Part shown: positions 41,763-50,381 of the stretch, piece by piece | How positions within the stretch are numbered: position 1 is the first letter of the stretch | Layout of the letters: each line of letters begins with the position of its first letter | Origin: JBDFMH01 sp047238125 | GTDB lineage: Bacteria; Pseudomonadota; Alphaproteobacteria; Sphingomonadales; Sphingomonadaceae | Length of the DNA: 64,000 nt | Direction: 5' to 3' | Assembly: GCF_047238125.1 (NCBI RefSeq) | Contig: NZ_JBDFMH010000001.1 | Location: 3,162,001 to 3,226,000, forward strand | The notes under the pieces: model-generated | What the model was told of the DNA's origin: nothing | Databases searched by the model: none | The model's input: the letters and a program-made list of their open reading frames with translations, nothing else | Position numbers and translations under genes: made by a program

Positions 41763-43679
41763 ATGAAAAGGGGTTTTCTGATCGCCGTCGCGCTGCTGCC
41801 GCTGGCCACCGCCGTGCAGGCACAGCGCACCGACGACAATGCAGTGACGCAGGCCGACGATGCGTTCGGCAAGAGCGTCGGCAACGAGCGGATTGGTATC
41901 TACAATCCGTTCGACGTCCGCGGGTTCAGCCCGGTCGATGCCGGCAACGTGCGCATCGAGGGGCTGTATTTTGATCAGCAGGCCGACCCGTCCGACCGGT
42001 TGGTCGATGGATCGACCGTCCGCGTCGGCCTGAGCGCGCAGGGCTATCCCTTTCCGGCGCCGACCGGCATCGCGGATTACACGCTGCGCCGGCCCGGCGC
42101 GAAGCCGCTGGCAGGCACGCTGCTGCAGATCGGGCCATTCGGACAGGTGGGGCTCGAGGTCGATGCGCAGTTGCCGCTGGATGGTGATCGGCTGGGGCTG
42201 GCCGGTGGATTCAACGTCAATCGCGGGCGCGAGCATTTCGGATCGACGTCGAACTTCTGGTCGACTGCGGTCAGCCTGACCTGGAAGCCTGCACCGGGGA
42301 TCGAGATCACGCCGTTCTGGAGCCGGCTGCGCTATGCCGACGAGGAGCCGCAGACGCTGATCTTCACCGCTGGCGACTATCTGCCGCCCAAGCTGAAGCG
42401 CGGCCCCTATTACGGGCAGCGCTGGCAGGAAGCGCGCGGCGCCACCGGCAACTACGGAGTGCTGGCGAAAGCGCCGCTGGGCGGGTTCGAGATCGAGGCA
42501 GGGCTGTTCCGATCCTGGTTCGAGCAGGACCGTAGCTATGCCGATATCCTGCTGGGGGTGACGCTGGACGGTGCGGTTGCGGATCGGCTGGTGATTGCGG
42601 ATGCGGACAACAAGTTCGCATCGACATCGGGCGAGATCCGGGTTTCGCGCGCGTTCAAGGAAGGGCCGCGCGTGCATCAGCTGATCGCTTCGCTGCGGGG
42701 ACGTGACCAGCAGCGCCGCTATGGGGGCTCGGATTCGGTTTCGCTCGGGCCGACACGGTTCGGCGTGCAGGATTTCCGTCCCGAGCCGACCTTCACCTAT
42801 GGCGAGAGCACGCGGGATGCGGTGCGCCAGTTCACCGCGGGCATCGGTTATCGCGGGGTCTGGGCCGGGGTCGGCGAGCTCAGCCTGGGCGTGCAGAAGA
42901 CCGATTACCGCAAGATCATCGACGATCCGGTGACCGTGTTCCCGGTCTCGCGCGACAAGCCTTGGCTATTCTCTGCCGCCGGCAACGCATTCCTGACCGA
43001 CGATCTGGTGATCTATGCCGGCTACACGCGCGGGCTGGAAGAAAGCCCGGTCGCGCCGGATATCGCAGTCAACCGTAACGAAGCCCCGCCCGCAATCCGC
43101 ACGCGCCAGGCCGATGCCGGATTGCGGCTGGCAATCACGCCGAAGCTGAAGGCGGTGGCCGGGGTTTTCGAAGTCACCAAGCCCTATTTCAACCTCGATG
43201 GTGGCAACCGTTTCCGGCGGCTGGGCGAAGTGCGGCATCACGGGATCGAGCTGTCGCTGGCGGGCCAGCCGATCGATGGGCTAACCACCGTCGTCGGCAC
43301 GATCTTCCTGGATGCCGAAGTATCGGGCGAGGAAGTCGCGATGGGGCTGATCGGGCCGAAACCGGTCGGAGCGATCGAGCGCTACACGGTGGCCAGCGTC
43401 GATTACAAACTACCTTTCGTGCCCGGCCTGTCCGTCGATGCGGTGGTGGAAAGCACCGCCGACCGCATTGCCAACGCCGCCAACACGCTGGTCGTGCCGC
43501 CGCGCGCGGTGCTGAGCCTCGGTGGGCGCTATCGGTTCAAGCTGGGTGACGTGCCGGTGCTGGTGCGCGGCCAGGTGGGCAATGTGTTCGACAAATATGG
43601 CTATGGCGTGGGGGGCAGCGGATTCTTCGTCTACAATGTCCAGCGCCGCTATTCGCTGACGCTGGCAGCCGATCTTTAG
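41763..43679 (+). CDS. TonB-dependent outer-membrane receptor
   Basis: 638 residues with a signal peptide (MKRGFLIAVALLPLATAVQA). The plug begins with QADDAFGKSVGNERIGIYNPFDVRGFSPVDAGNVRIEG, a pattern typical of sphingomonad TonB receptors. The barrel occupies the rest and ends VFVYNVQ-like strands and a terminal RRYSLTLAADL, with the hydrophobic C-terminal pattern of outer-membrane barrels. It would import an iron complex or another ligand; none is indicated, and no siderophore or TonB genes are adjacent. An ATG 21 bases upstream (41742) is an alternative start. Confidence 0.88.
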   Translation: MKRGFLIAVALLPLATAVQAQRTDDNAVTQADDAFGKSVGNERIGIYNPFDVRGFSPVDAGNVRIEGLYFDQQADPSDRLVDGSTVRVGLSAQGYPFPAPTGIADYTLRRPGAKPLAGTLLQIGPFGQVGLEVDAQLPLDGDRLGLAGGFNVNRGREHFGSTSNFWSTAVSLTWKPAPGIEITPFWSRLRYADEEPQTLIFTAGDYLPPKLKRGPYYGQRWQEARGATGNYGVLAKAPLGGFEIEAGLFRSWFEQDRSYADILLGVTLDGAVADRLVIADADNKFASTSGEIRVSRAFKEGPRVHQLIASLRGRDQQRRYGGSDSVSLGPTRFGVQDFRPEPTFTYGESTRDAVRQFTAGIGYRGVWAGVGELSLGVQKTDYRKIIDDPVTVFPVSRDKPWLFSAAGNAFLTDDLVIYAGYTRGLEESPVAPDIAVNRNEAPPAIRTRQADAGLRLAITPKLKAVAGVFEVTKPYFNLDGGNRFRRLGEVRHHGIELSLAGQPIDGLTTVVGTIFLDAEVSGEEVAMGLIGPKPVGAIERYTVASVDYKLPFVPGLSVDAVVESTADRIANAANTLVVPPRAVLSLGGRYRFKLGDVPVLVRGQVGNVFDKYGYGVGGSGFFVYNVQRRYSLTLAADL

Positions 43680-43812
43680 GCGGGGCCGAAGCCAATGTGT
43701 CGAATGTGAAATACGGGGTCCGCCCGCCTGTGCCATAGGCTTGATCATGAGTTTCAGCCGATCAGCCGTGACGGGCGTGCAACCGTCGCGACCCGTGAAG
43801 TGTTTGGCGGCG

Positions 43813-44865
43813 ATGAAGCCAGCCATCCCCGTCATCGCCTTGTCGCTGTTGCTGGTGGGGTGCGGGGGCGGCGAAGCCAAGCAGCGCGAGCGTCCGGCCC
43901 CCTTGGTGACTGCGGTGCAGGCGAAGCCGGTGCGGTTCGTCGACCGGATCGAGGCGATCGGCACCGCCCGCGCCAATGAGCAGGTGACGCTCTCCGCACC
44001 GGTGACCGAGCGGCTGGTGCGGGTCAATTTCAACGACGGCGGCTATGTGGCGGCGGGCCAGGTGGTCGCGACGCTGGCGCAAAGCCAGGAGAATGCGACG
44101 CTGGCCGAAGCCCAGGCCAATGCCCGCGTCGCCGGGCAGCAGCTTGCGCGGATCTCCGAGCTCAAGCAGCGCGGCTTCGCCACCAATGCCAGCCTCGATA
44201 CGCAGATCGCCGCTGCCTCGGCAGCCCGCGCGCAGGCCGAGCAGGCCCGCGCGACGATCGCCGATCGCGTGATCCGTGCGCCGTTCGGCGGTTATGTGTC
44301 GCTGCGTACCATTTCTCCCGGCGCGGTCGTGCAGGCGGGCACCGAGATTGCCACGATCAGCGACATCTCCGTCATCAAGCTCGATTTCCCGGTGCCGGAA
44401 ACGCTGCTGTCGGCGATCCGGCAGGGCCAGACGATCGACGCGCGCGCGGCCGCCTTCCCCGATCAGCCGGTGCGCGGCACGATCGAGACGATCGATACGG
44501 TCGTCGATCCGGCGACGCGATCGGTGCTGGTTCGCGCGGTGCTGCCGAATCCCGACCGGCTGTTGAAGCCGGGCATGCTGCTGACCGTGGCGATCGAGGC
44601 GCGGCCGCGCACCGCGCTGGCGGTGCCGGAACTCGCGGTCGTCGGCGAGGGGGACCAGCGCTATGTGTTCCGGATCGGCGCGGGCGACAAGGTGACGCGG
44701 GCGCCGGTGAAGGTGGGCGTCCGCCAAAACGGGCTGTTGGAGATCAGCGAGGGGCTGGCGGCGGGCCAGAAGATCGTGGGCGAAGGCGTTGTGAAGGTGG
44801 CCGACGGAATGACCGTGAAGCTGGCCGGGCCGCGCCCCCCTGCCAATGCGCAGGCGGCACGCTGA
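43813..44865 (+). CDS. RND efflux periplasmic adaptor (MFP/HlyD family), lipoprotein
   Basis: 350 residues with a lipoprotein signal (VIALSLLLVGC, lipid Cys near residue 16). The lipoyl halves (NFNDGGYVAAGQVVATL and VIRAPFGGYVSLRTISPGAVVQAGTEIATI) flank an alpha-helical hairpin rich in Ala and Gln (residues about 90-150). A beta-barrel and a membrane-proximal domain follow. It bridges the inner-membrane pump and an outer-membrane channel. The pump gene starts one base after its stop. No TolC-like gene is nearby, so an unlinked channel must serve. Confidence 0.92.
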   Translation: MKPAIPVIALSLLLVGCGGGEAKQRERPAPLVTAVQAKPVRFVDRIEAIGTARANEQVTLSAPVTERLVRVNFNDGGYVAAGQVVATLAQSQENATLAEAQANARVAGQQLARISELKQRGFATNASLDTQIAAASAARAQAEQARATIADRVIRAPFGGYVSLRTISPGAVVQAGTEIATISDISVIKLDFPVPETLLSAIRQGQTIDARAAAFPDQPVRGTIETIDTVVDPATRSVLVRAVLPNPDRLLKPGMLLTVAIEARPRTALAVPELAVVGEGDQRYVFRIGAGDKVTRAPVKVGVRQNGLLEISEGLAAGQKIVGEGVVKVADGMTVKLAGPRPPANAQAAR

Positions 44866-44866
44866 C

Positions 44867-47800
44867 ATGATCCTTTCCGACGTCTCTGTGAAGCGTCCGG
44901 TGTTCGCGGCGGTGCTCGCGATCCTGCTGACGCTGATCGGCATCGTCGCCTTCTTCGCGCTGTCGGTGCGAGAATATCCCGACGTCGACCCGCCGATCGT
45001 GTCGGTTTCGACCACCTATACCGGCGCCGCCGCCAACGTGGTGGAAAGCCGCGTGACCCAGCTGATCGAAGAGCGGCTGGCGGGAATCGGAGGCATCCAG
45101 ACGATCAGTTCGCGATCCCGGGACGGCGATTCGTCGATCTCGGTCGAGTTCGCGCCGGGCCGCGACATTGACAGCGCCGCCAACGACGTGCGCGACCGAG
45201 TGGGCGGCGTGCTGGAGGACCTGCCCGACGACGTGCTGCCGCCCGAGGTCCGCAAGGTCGATGCGGACGCGCAGGCAGTCGTGGTGTTCGCGCTGACCGC
45301 GCCGCAGGGCTGGACCAACCTGCAGCTGTCGGATTGGGCGGACCGCAACTTGGTCGATCGCTTTTCGGCGGTGCCGGGCGTCGCCAACGTGCAGGTCTAT
45401 GGCGAGCAGCGCCCGGCGATGCGCGTCTGGATCGATCCCGCCAAGCTGGCCGCGTTCAGCCTGACACCGGCTGACGTCGAAACCGCGCTGCGCACCCAGA
45501 ATGTCGAGCTGCCGGCCGGCCGGATCGAGGCGGCCGAACAGAATGTAACGTTGCGCGTCAACCGCCCGTTCGCCACCGCCGAGCAGTTCCGCCAGCTGAT
45601 CGTGGCGCGCGGCGAGGGTGGTTACCTGGTCCGTCTGGGCGATGTCGCCCGGGTCGAGGAGGGGCCGGAGAATATCTATTCCAGCTTCCGGTCCAACGGG
45701 CGGACCGGTGTCGGCCTCGGTATCGTCCGCCAGTCGGGTGCGAACACGCTGCAGGTGGTGGACGACGCGAAGAAGGTCGCCGACCAGATCCGGCCGAGCC
45801 TGCCGCCAGGCATGCAGATGGATATCGGATCGGATAGCTCGCTGTTCATCAGCCGCGCGATCGATGGCGTCTATCATACGCTGGCCGAAGCCGCGGTGCT
45901 GGTGGTGCTGGTTATCTACCTGTTCTTGGGCAGCTGGCGCGCCACGCTGATCCCCGCCGTCACCGTGCCGATCTGCCTGTTGGCGACGTTCGCGGTCATG
46001 TGGGCGTTCGGCTTCTCGATCAACCTGCTGACCTTGCTGTCACTGGTGCTGGCGATCGGCCTGGTGGTCGACGATGCGATCGTGGTGCTGGAGAATGTCT
46101 ATCACCGGATCGAGGAGGGCGAGGATCCGCTGGCGGCCGCCTATCTGGGCACGCGGCAGGTGGGCTTCGCGGTGATCTCGACAACACTGGTGGTATGCGC
46201 GGTGTTCGTGCCTGTGATGTTCCTGGCGGGGCAGACGGGCCTGCTGTTCCGCGAACTGGCGGGCGCGATGATTGGCGCGGTCGCCTTTTCCGGTTTCCTT
46301 GCGCTCAGCCTGGCGCCGATGCTGTGTTCGAAACTGCTGCGCAAGACCGAGCGCGGGCGGCTGGCAACCTGGGTCGATGATCATTTCCGGCGGCTGGAAG
46401 GCCGTTACGAGCGGCTGCTGGATCGCGCGATCCGCCGGCCGGTGATCGTGCTGGCGGCGGTGGGCGTGGTGCTGGCCGGGGCAGGCGCCGTGTTCCTGAC
46501 GCTTTCCAACGAACTGGTGCCCAGCGAGGACACCGGCATCATCCGCGCCGACCTGTCGACTGCAGAGGGCACCGGCTATGCCGAGTTGCAGCGGCAGATG
46601 TCGACCGTCGAAGGGCTGCTCGAACCGATGATCGGACAGGGTGCCGTGCGCCGGCTGGTGGTGCGCGCGCCCGGCGGTTTCGGCGCGACCGAGGATTTCA
46701 ACAGCGGTGCGCTCGTCATCTTTCTCAAGCCCTGGGAAGAACGCGACGTGAGCACGCAGGAGACTGCGGAGGCGATCAACGCAAAGCTGGCGACGCTGCC
46801 CGCAATGCGTGGCAATGCGACGCCGCAATCCTCGCTCGGCCGCGGACGCGGACAGCCGATCAACTTCGTGATTGCGGGATCCAGCTATGAGGATCTGGCG
46901 CGTGCGCGCGACCGGATCATCGCGGCGGCGGCGGAGAATCCGGGGATCATCAATCTCGATTCCGATTACAAGGAAACCAAGCCGCAGCTGCAGATCGACG
47001 TCGATACCGGCCGGGCGGGCGATCTGGGCGTCTCGGTCGATGCGGTCAGCCAGGCGCTGCAGACGCTGATGGGGTCGCGCCGCGTTTCCACCTATGTCGA
47101 TCGCGGCGAGGAATATCGCGTGATCGTGCAGGCCGAAGCCGGGCAGCGCGCGGTCGAGCGCGATCTGGGTCAGGTCTATGTCCGATCGGTATCGGGCCAG
47201 CTGGTGCCGCTCGCCAACCTCGTCACCACCCGCCAGATGGCCGGCGCGCGGGAGCTGGGACGGTTTAACAAGCAGCGCGCAATCACGCTGCAGGGTGGCC
47301 TGGCCCCCGGCTATGCGCTCGGCGATGCGCTGACCTTCCTGGAACAGCAGGCCGCCAACGCGCCGGAGATCACCGCAGTCGGCTATCGCGGCGAAAGCCA
47401 GTCGCTGAAGGAGACGGGTGGATCGATCCTTGCCGTGTTCGTGCTGACCATCCTGATCGTCTATCTGCTGCTGGCCGCCCAGTTCGAAAGCTTCGTCCAC
47501 CCCGCGGTGATCATCACCACCGTGCCGCTGGCAGTGGCGGGCGGCGTCGTCGGGCTTGCGGCGATGGGGCAGACGCTGAACCTCTACAGCCAGGTCGGGA
47601 TCGTGATGCTGGTCGGGCTCGCGGCCAAGAACGGCATCCTGATCGTCGAATTCGCCAACCAATTGCGCGACGAGGGCGTGGCGTTCGGCGATGCGATCCG
47701 CCAGGCCGCGACGCGCCGGCTGCGTCCGATCCTGATGACGTCGATCGCGACGGTGGCAGGCGCGGTGCCGCTGATGATCGCCAGTGGCGCGGGAGCCGGC

Positions 47801-47992
47801 GCCCGCCGCGCGATCGGCGTGGTGGTGGTATGGGGCGTGTCGATCGCGACGATCATCACGATCTTCCTGATTCCGGTACTTTACGTCATCATCGCGCGTC
47901 GCACCGGATCGCCACTGGACACGAGCCGCAAGCTGGACGAAGCGCTGGATCGCGGCGAGCATGGGGGCGCTGTGCCGCAGCCTGCGGAATAG
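44867..47992 (+). CDS. RND efflux transporter permease (AcrB/MexB-type, HAE-1 group)
   Basis: 1041 residues with the standard RND layout: one N-terminal helix (VKRPVFAAVLAILLTLIGIVA), a large periplasmic domain, helices 2-7, a second periplasmic domain and helices 8-12. The proton-relay pair in helix 4 is Asp402-Asp403 in GLVVDDAIVVLENVYHRIEEG, as in drug-exporting RND pumps. GIVMLVGLAAKNGILIVEFANQ carries the helix-10 lysine. I took the ATG at 44867 (MILSDVSVKRP). No local regulator gene is seen. Likely exports toxic organics; the exact range is unknown. Confidence 0.94.
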   Translation: MILSDVSVKRPVFAAVLAILLTLIGIVAFFALSVREYPDVDPPIVSVSTTYTGAAANVVESRVTQLIEERLAGIGGIQTISSRSRDGDSSISVEFAPGRDIDSAANDVRDRVGGVLEDLPDDVLPPEVRKVDADAQAVVVFALTAPQGWTNLQLSDWADRNLVDRFSAVPGVANVQVYGEQRPAMRVWIDPAKLAAFSLTPADVETALRTQNVELPAGRIEAAEQNVTLRVNRPFATAEQFRQLIVARGEGGYLVRLGDVARVEEGPENIYSSFRSNGRTGVGLGIVRQSGANTLQVVDDAKKVADQIRPSLPPGMQMDIGSDSSLFISRAIDGVYHTLAEAAVLVVLVIYLFLGSWRATLIPAVTVPICLLATFAVMWAFGFSINLLTLLSLVLAIGLVVDDAIVVLENVYHRIEEGEDPLAAAYLGTRQVGFAVISTTLVVCAVFVPVMFLAGQTGLLFRELAGAMIGAVAFSGFLALSLAPMLCSKLLRKTERGRLATWVDDHFRRLEGRYERLLDRAIRRPVIVLAAVGVVLAGAGAVFLTLSNELVPSEDTGIIRADLSTAEGTGYAELQRQMSTVEGLLEPMIGQGAVRRLVVRAPGGFGATEDFNSGALVIFLKPWEERDVSTQETAEAINAKLATLPAMRGNATPQSSLGRGRGQPINFVIAGSSYEDLARARDRIIAAAAENPGIINLDSDYKETKPQLQIDVDTGRAGDLGVSVDAVSQALQTLMGSRRVSTYVDRGEEYRVIVQAEAGQRAVERDLGQVYVRSVSGQLVPLANLVTTRQMAGARELGRFNKQRAITLQGGLAPGYALGDALTFLEQQAANAPEITAVGYRGESQSLKETGGSILAVFVLTILIVYLLLAAQFESFVHPAVIITTVPLAVAGGVVGLAAMGQTLNLYSQVGIVMLVGLAAKNGILIVEFANQLRDEGVAFGDAIRQAATRRLRPILMTSIATVAGAVPLMIASGAGAGARRAIGVVVVWGVSIATIITIFLIPVLYVIIARRTGSPLDTSRKLDEALDRGEHGGAVPQPAE

Positions 47993-48035
47993 GGGGTTAG
48001 GATTGGGCCAGATCGCTTCGCCGGGACAGCTTCGG

Positions 48036-48557
48036 ATGTCGCTCGCCCGCTGGGCATTGCTGTGCGTGCCGCTGGTGCTGTTGCTGGGCACCGCATCGGG
48101 TGCGCTGTCCGGATGGGGCGCCGACGACCCCTGGTTTGCAGCGCTCGACAAGCCGAGCTTCCAGCCGCCGGGTTGGGCGTTCGGCGTGGTCTGGCCGATC
48201 CTCTATGCGCTGATGGGGCTAGCGCTGGCGATCGTGATCAATGCGCGTGGATCCCGGCTCCGCAAGCCGGCGATCGCGCTGTTCGTGGTTCAGCTTGCAA
48301 TCAACCTAGCATGGTCGCCGCTGTTCTTCGCCGCGCATCAGGTGACGCTGGCCTTCTGGTGGATCCTGCTGATGATCGTGGCTGCGGCGGCCACCACCTG
48401 GTTGTTCGCCCGCGTGCGGACCTCCGCAGCGCTTCTGATGCTACCCTATCTGGCCTGGCTCTGCTTCGCCGCGACGCTCAATTTCGCAATCGATCAACGC
48501 AACCCGGAGGCCGAGACGCTTGCGCCGGGCGGCCCCAGCACCCAGATCACACTCTGA
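48036..48557 (+). CDS. tspO: TspO/MBR-family membrane protein
   Basis: 173 residues, five transmembrane helices. PSFQPPGWAFGVVWPILYALMG and AINLAWSPLFFAAHQVTLAFWWILLM are the family's tryptophan-rich signatures, and LPYLAWLCFAATLNFAI closes helix 5. TspO binds porphyrins and related ligands and modulates tetrapyrrole, stress or photosynthesis responses in alphaproteobacteria. It is the first of a conserved-looking row with the UbiK-like, YbjN and ProC genes. An upstream non-ATG start is possible because the ribosome site before 48036 is weak. Confidence 0.93.
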   Translation: MSLARWALLCVPLVLLLGTASGALSGWGADDPWFAALDKPSFQPPGWAFGVVWPILYALMGLALAIVINARGSRLRKPAIALFVVQLAINLAWSPLFFAAHQVTLAFWWILLMIVAAAATTWLFARVRTSAALLMLPYLAWLCFAATLNFAIDQRNPEAETLAPGGPSTQITL

Positions 48558-48571
48558 TCCGGAGACAGGCA

Positions 48572-48850
48572 ATGCAAAGCGAGAACCGCTTTTTCGATGA
48601 TGTGGTGAAGGTGCTGAACGGCGCCGCAGGGACGATCGCCGGCGTCGGCCGCGAGGCCGAGGCATCGATGCGCGAGCGCACCAAGGAATGGATCGGCGGG
48701 CTCGATTTCGTCAGCCGTGACGAGTTCGAGGCCGTGAAGGCGTCCGCCGCCGCGGCGCGCGAGGAGGTCGAGGCGCTCAAGGTGCGGCTTGCCGCGCTCG
48801 AGGCACGGGCGGCTCCGGCTACAGCGCCGGACCTTGGCAAGGGCGTCTGA
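48572..48850 (+). CDS. UbiK/YqiC-like accessory factor (BMFP family)
   Basis: 92 residues. NRFFDDVVKVLNGAAGTIAGVGREAE is amphipathic, followed by FVSRDEFEAVKASAAAAREEVEALKVRLAALEAR, a coiled coil that trimerises in the family. UbiK aids aerobic ubiquinone synthesis; older work calls these membrane-fusogenic proteins. GGAGA lies ten bases before the ATG. It follows tspO after 14 bases on the same strand and is probably co-transcribed with it. Confidence 0.82.
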   Translation: MQSENRFFDDVVKVLNGAAGTIAGVGREAEASMRERTKEWIGGLDFVSRDEFEAVKASAAAAREEVEALKVRLAALEARAAPATAPDLGKGV

Positions 48851-48970
48851 TATCGCGGGGCGCACGGCCGAACGATCCACAGCTTTGTCGATCGGGCGGC
48901 CGCACCTCGCTTGCAGCTTATCGGCGGCTGGTCCACCATATCTGGTGTCGGCTGGCGGAGATGTAACGAG

Positions 48971-49483
48971 ATGATGCTCGACGACGATCAGGAACAGGCG
49001 GGCGAGGGTGCCGCGCCGATCGACATGCTCGAACAATATTTCGACGCGCATGGCTGGACCCATGAACGCAGCGGCGAGGATGAGATCGTCGCCAATTTCC
49101 AGGGTAGCTGGACCCAGTATGAATTGCGCGCGGTGTGGCGCGAGGAGGACCGCGTCCTCCAATTTCTGGCGCTGCCCGATATCCGGGTGCCGGCGGACAA
49201 GCGGATCACGGTCTATGAAACGCTGGGGCTGATCAACGAACAGCTTTGGATCGGCCATTTCGAAATGTGGGCATCGAGCGGGATCCTGCTGTTCCGCCAT
49301 GCGGCTCTGCTCGACACAAGCGGCGATGCCGCGCTGACGCTGGACCAGGCGGAAACGCTGGTCGAAGCCGCGATCGACGAATGCGAGCGTTTCTATCCGG
49401 TCTTCCAGTTCGTGCTGTGGGCAGACAAGACGCCGCAGGAAGCGATTGCTGCCGCGCTGATCGAAACGCAGGGCGAGGCCTGA
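48971..49483 (+). CDS. YbjN-domain protein
   Basis: 170 residues, no signal peptide or membrane segment. The YbjN fold spans nearly all of it: LEQYFDAHGWTHERSGEDEIVANFQGSW, LQFLALPDIRVP, YETLGLINEQLWIGHFEMWASSGILLFRHAALLD, and AIDECERFYPVFQFVLW. YbjN proteins resemble secretion-chaperone folds; their molecular job is not settled. It lies between the UbiK-like gene and proC, an arrangement I recall from other alphaproteobacteria. The first of two adjacent ATGs is used. Confidence 0.87.
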   Translation: MMLDDDQEQAGEGAAPIDMLEQYFDAHGWTHERSGEDEIVANFQGSWTQYELRAVWREEDRVLQFLALPDIRVPADKRITVYETLGLINEQLWIGHFEMWASSGILLFRHAALLDTSGDAALTLDQAETLVEAAIDECERFYPVFQFVLWADKTPQEAIAAALIETQGEA

Positions 49484-49530
49484 ATCCCGGCGAGAGCCGA
49501 GACCTGGAGCCTAATCGCCTCGCCTGCCTC

Positions 49531-49558
49531 GGATTCCGGATCAAGTCCGGGATGACGA
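49531..49558. repeat. REP-like palindrome GGATTCCGGATCAAGTCCGGGATGACGA
   Basis: CCGGA-TCAAG-TCCGG forms the central hairpin of an element of the type found repeatedly between sphingomonad genes. It lies between ybjN and proC, 22 bases before the proC start. A degenerate relative is at 18554-18582. Confidence 0.65.
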
Positions 49559-49580
49559 ACCTTTTGAAACGAGACCGCCT

Positions 49581-50381
49581 ATGATCCACGATGGACCGCT
49601 GTGGCTGGTCGGGGCCGGCAATATGGGCGGAGCGATGCTGCGCGGCTGGCTCGACGCCGGGCTCGATCCGGCGCAGTTGGTGGTGATCAACCGATCTGGC
49701 ACGCCGCCGGCCGAGGGGATCGTGACGGTGACGACCCCGCCCGATGGTGCGGTACCGGCCACGATCCTGCTGGGTGTGAAGCCACAGATGTTCGACGATG
49801 TCGCGCCGTGGATCGCGCCGCTCGCCGGGCCGGGCACGCTGCTCGTCTCGATGCTGGCCGGTGTCGAGATCGCGTCGCTGGCGCAGCGCTTTCCGCAGGC
49901 AGCGCTATGCCGGATCATGCCCAACACGCCGGTGGCGATCGGGCGAGGCGTGATCGGGCTGCACGGCCCCGCGCTGGCGCCGGCCGAGCGTGCCCGCATC
50001 GATGCGCTGATGACGCCGCTGGGGCTGGCGGAATGGATCGACGACGAGGCGGCATTCGATCTGGTGACCGCGCTGGCGGGATCGGGCCCGGCCTTCCTCT
50101 ACCGGTTCATCGAAGCACTTGGGCGGGCGGGGGCGGCGCTGGGGCTGCCGGCCGATCAGGCGGCGCGGCTGACGCTGGCAACGGTCGACGGGGCGGCGCG
50201 ACTGGCGGCGGAGTCGAACGAGGATCCCGGCCGGCTGGCCGATCGCGTCGCCAGCCCCGGCGGATCGACGCGCAAGGGGCTCGACGTGCTCGACGCCGAT
50301 CCCGGGCTGGCCGATCTGCTGCGCCGCACGCTGGCGGCAGCGGTCGCGCGCAACCGCGAAATGGCGGCTGCCGCGCGCTGA
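49581..50381 (+). CDS. proC: Pyrroline-5-carboxylate reductase
   Basis: 266 residues. The NAD(P) loop is LVGAGNMGGAMLRGWL; LLGVKPQM, RIMPNTPVAIGRG, ALAGSGPAFLYRFIEAL, and VASPGGSTRKGLDVL are all ProC signatures. It makes proline from pyrroline-5-carboxylate. The stop directly abuts the stop of the convergent acetyl-CoA synthetase gene: the junction reads TGATCA with no spacer, so transcription of one must run into the other unless ended inside a gene. Confidence 0.95.
   Translation: MIHDGPLWLVGAGNMGGAMLRGWLDAGLDPAQLVVINRSGTPPAEGIVTVTTPPDGAVPATILLGVKPQMFDDVAPWIAPLAGPGTLLVSMLAGVEIASLAQRFPQAALCRIMPNTPVAIGRGVIGLHGPALAPAERARIDALMTPLGLAEWIDDEAAFDLVTALAGSGPAFLYRFIEALGRAGAALGLPADQAARLTLATVDGAARLAAESNEDPGRLADRVASPGGSTRKGLDVLDADPGLADLLRRTLAAAVARNREMAAAAR

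Noticed and set aside
46040..48151. A 703-codon minus-strand open frame
   Set aside because: Antisense to the RND pump, whose motifs are all in the plus frame; the product is rich in Arg, His and Gln with no domain.
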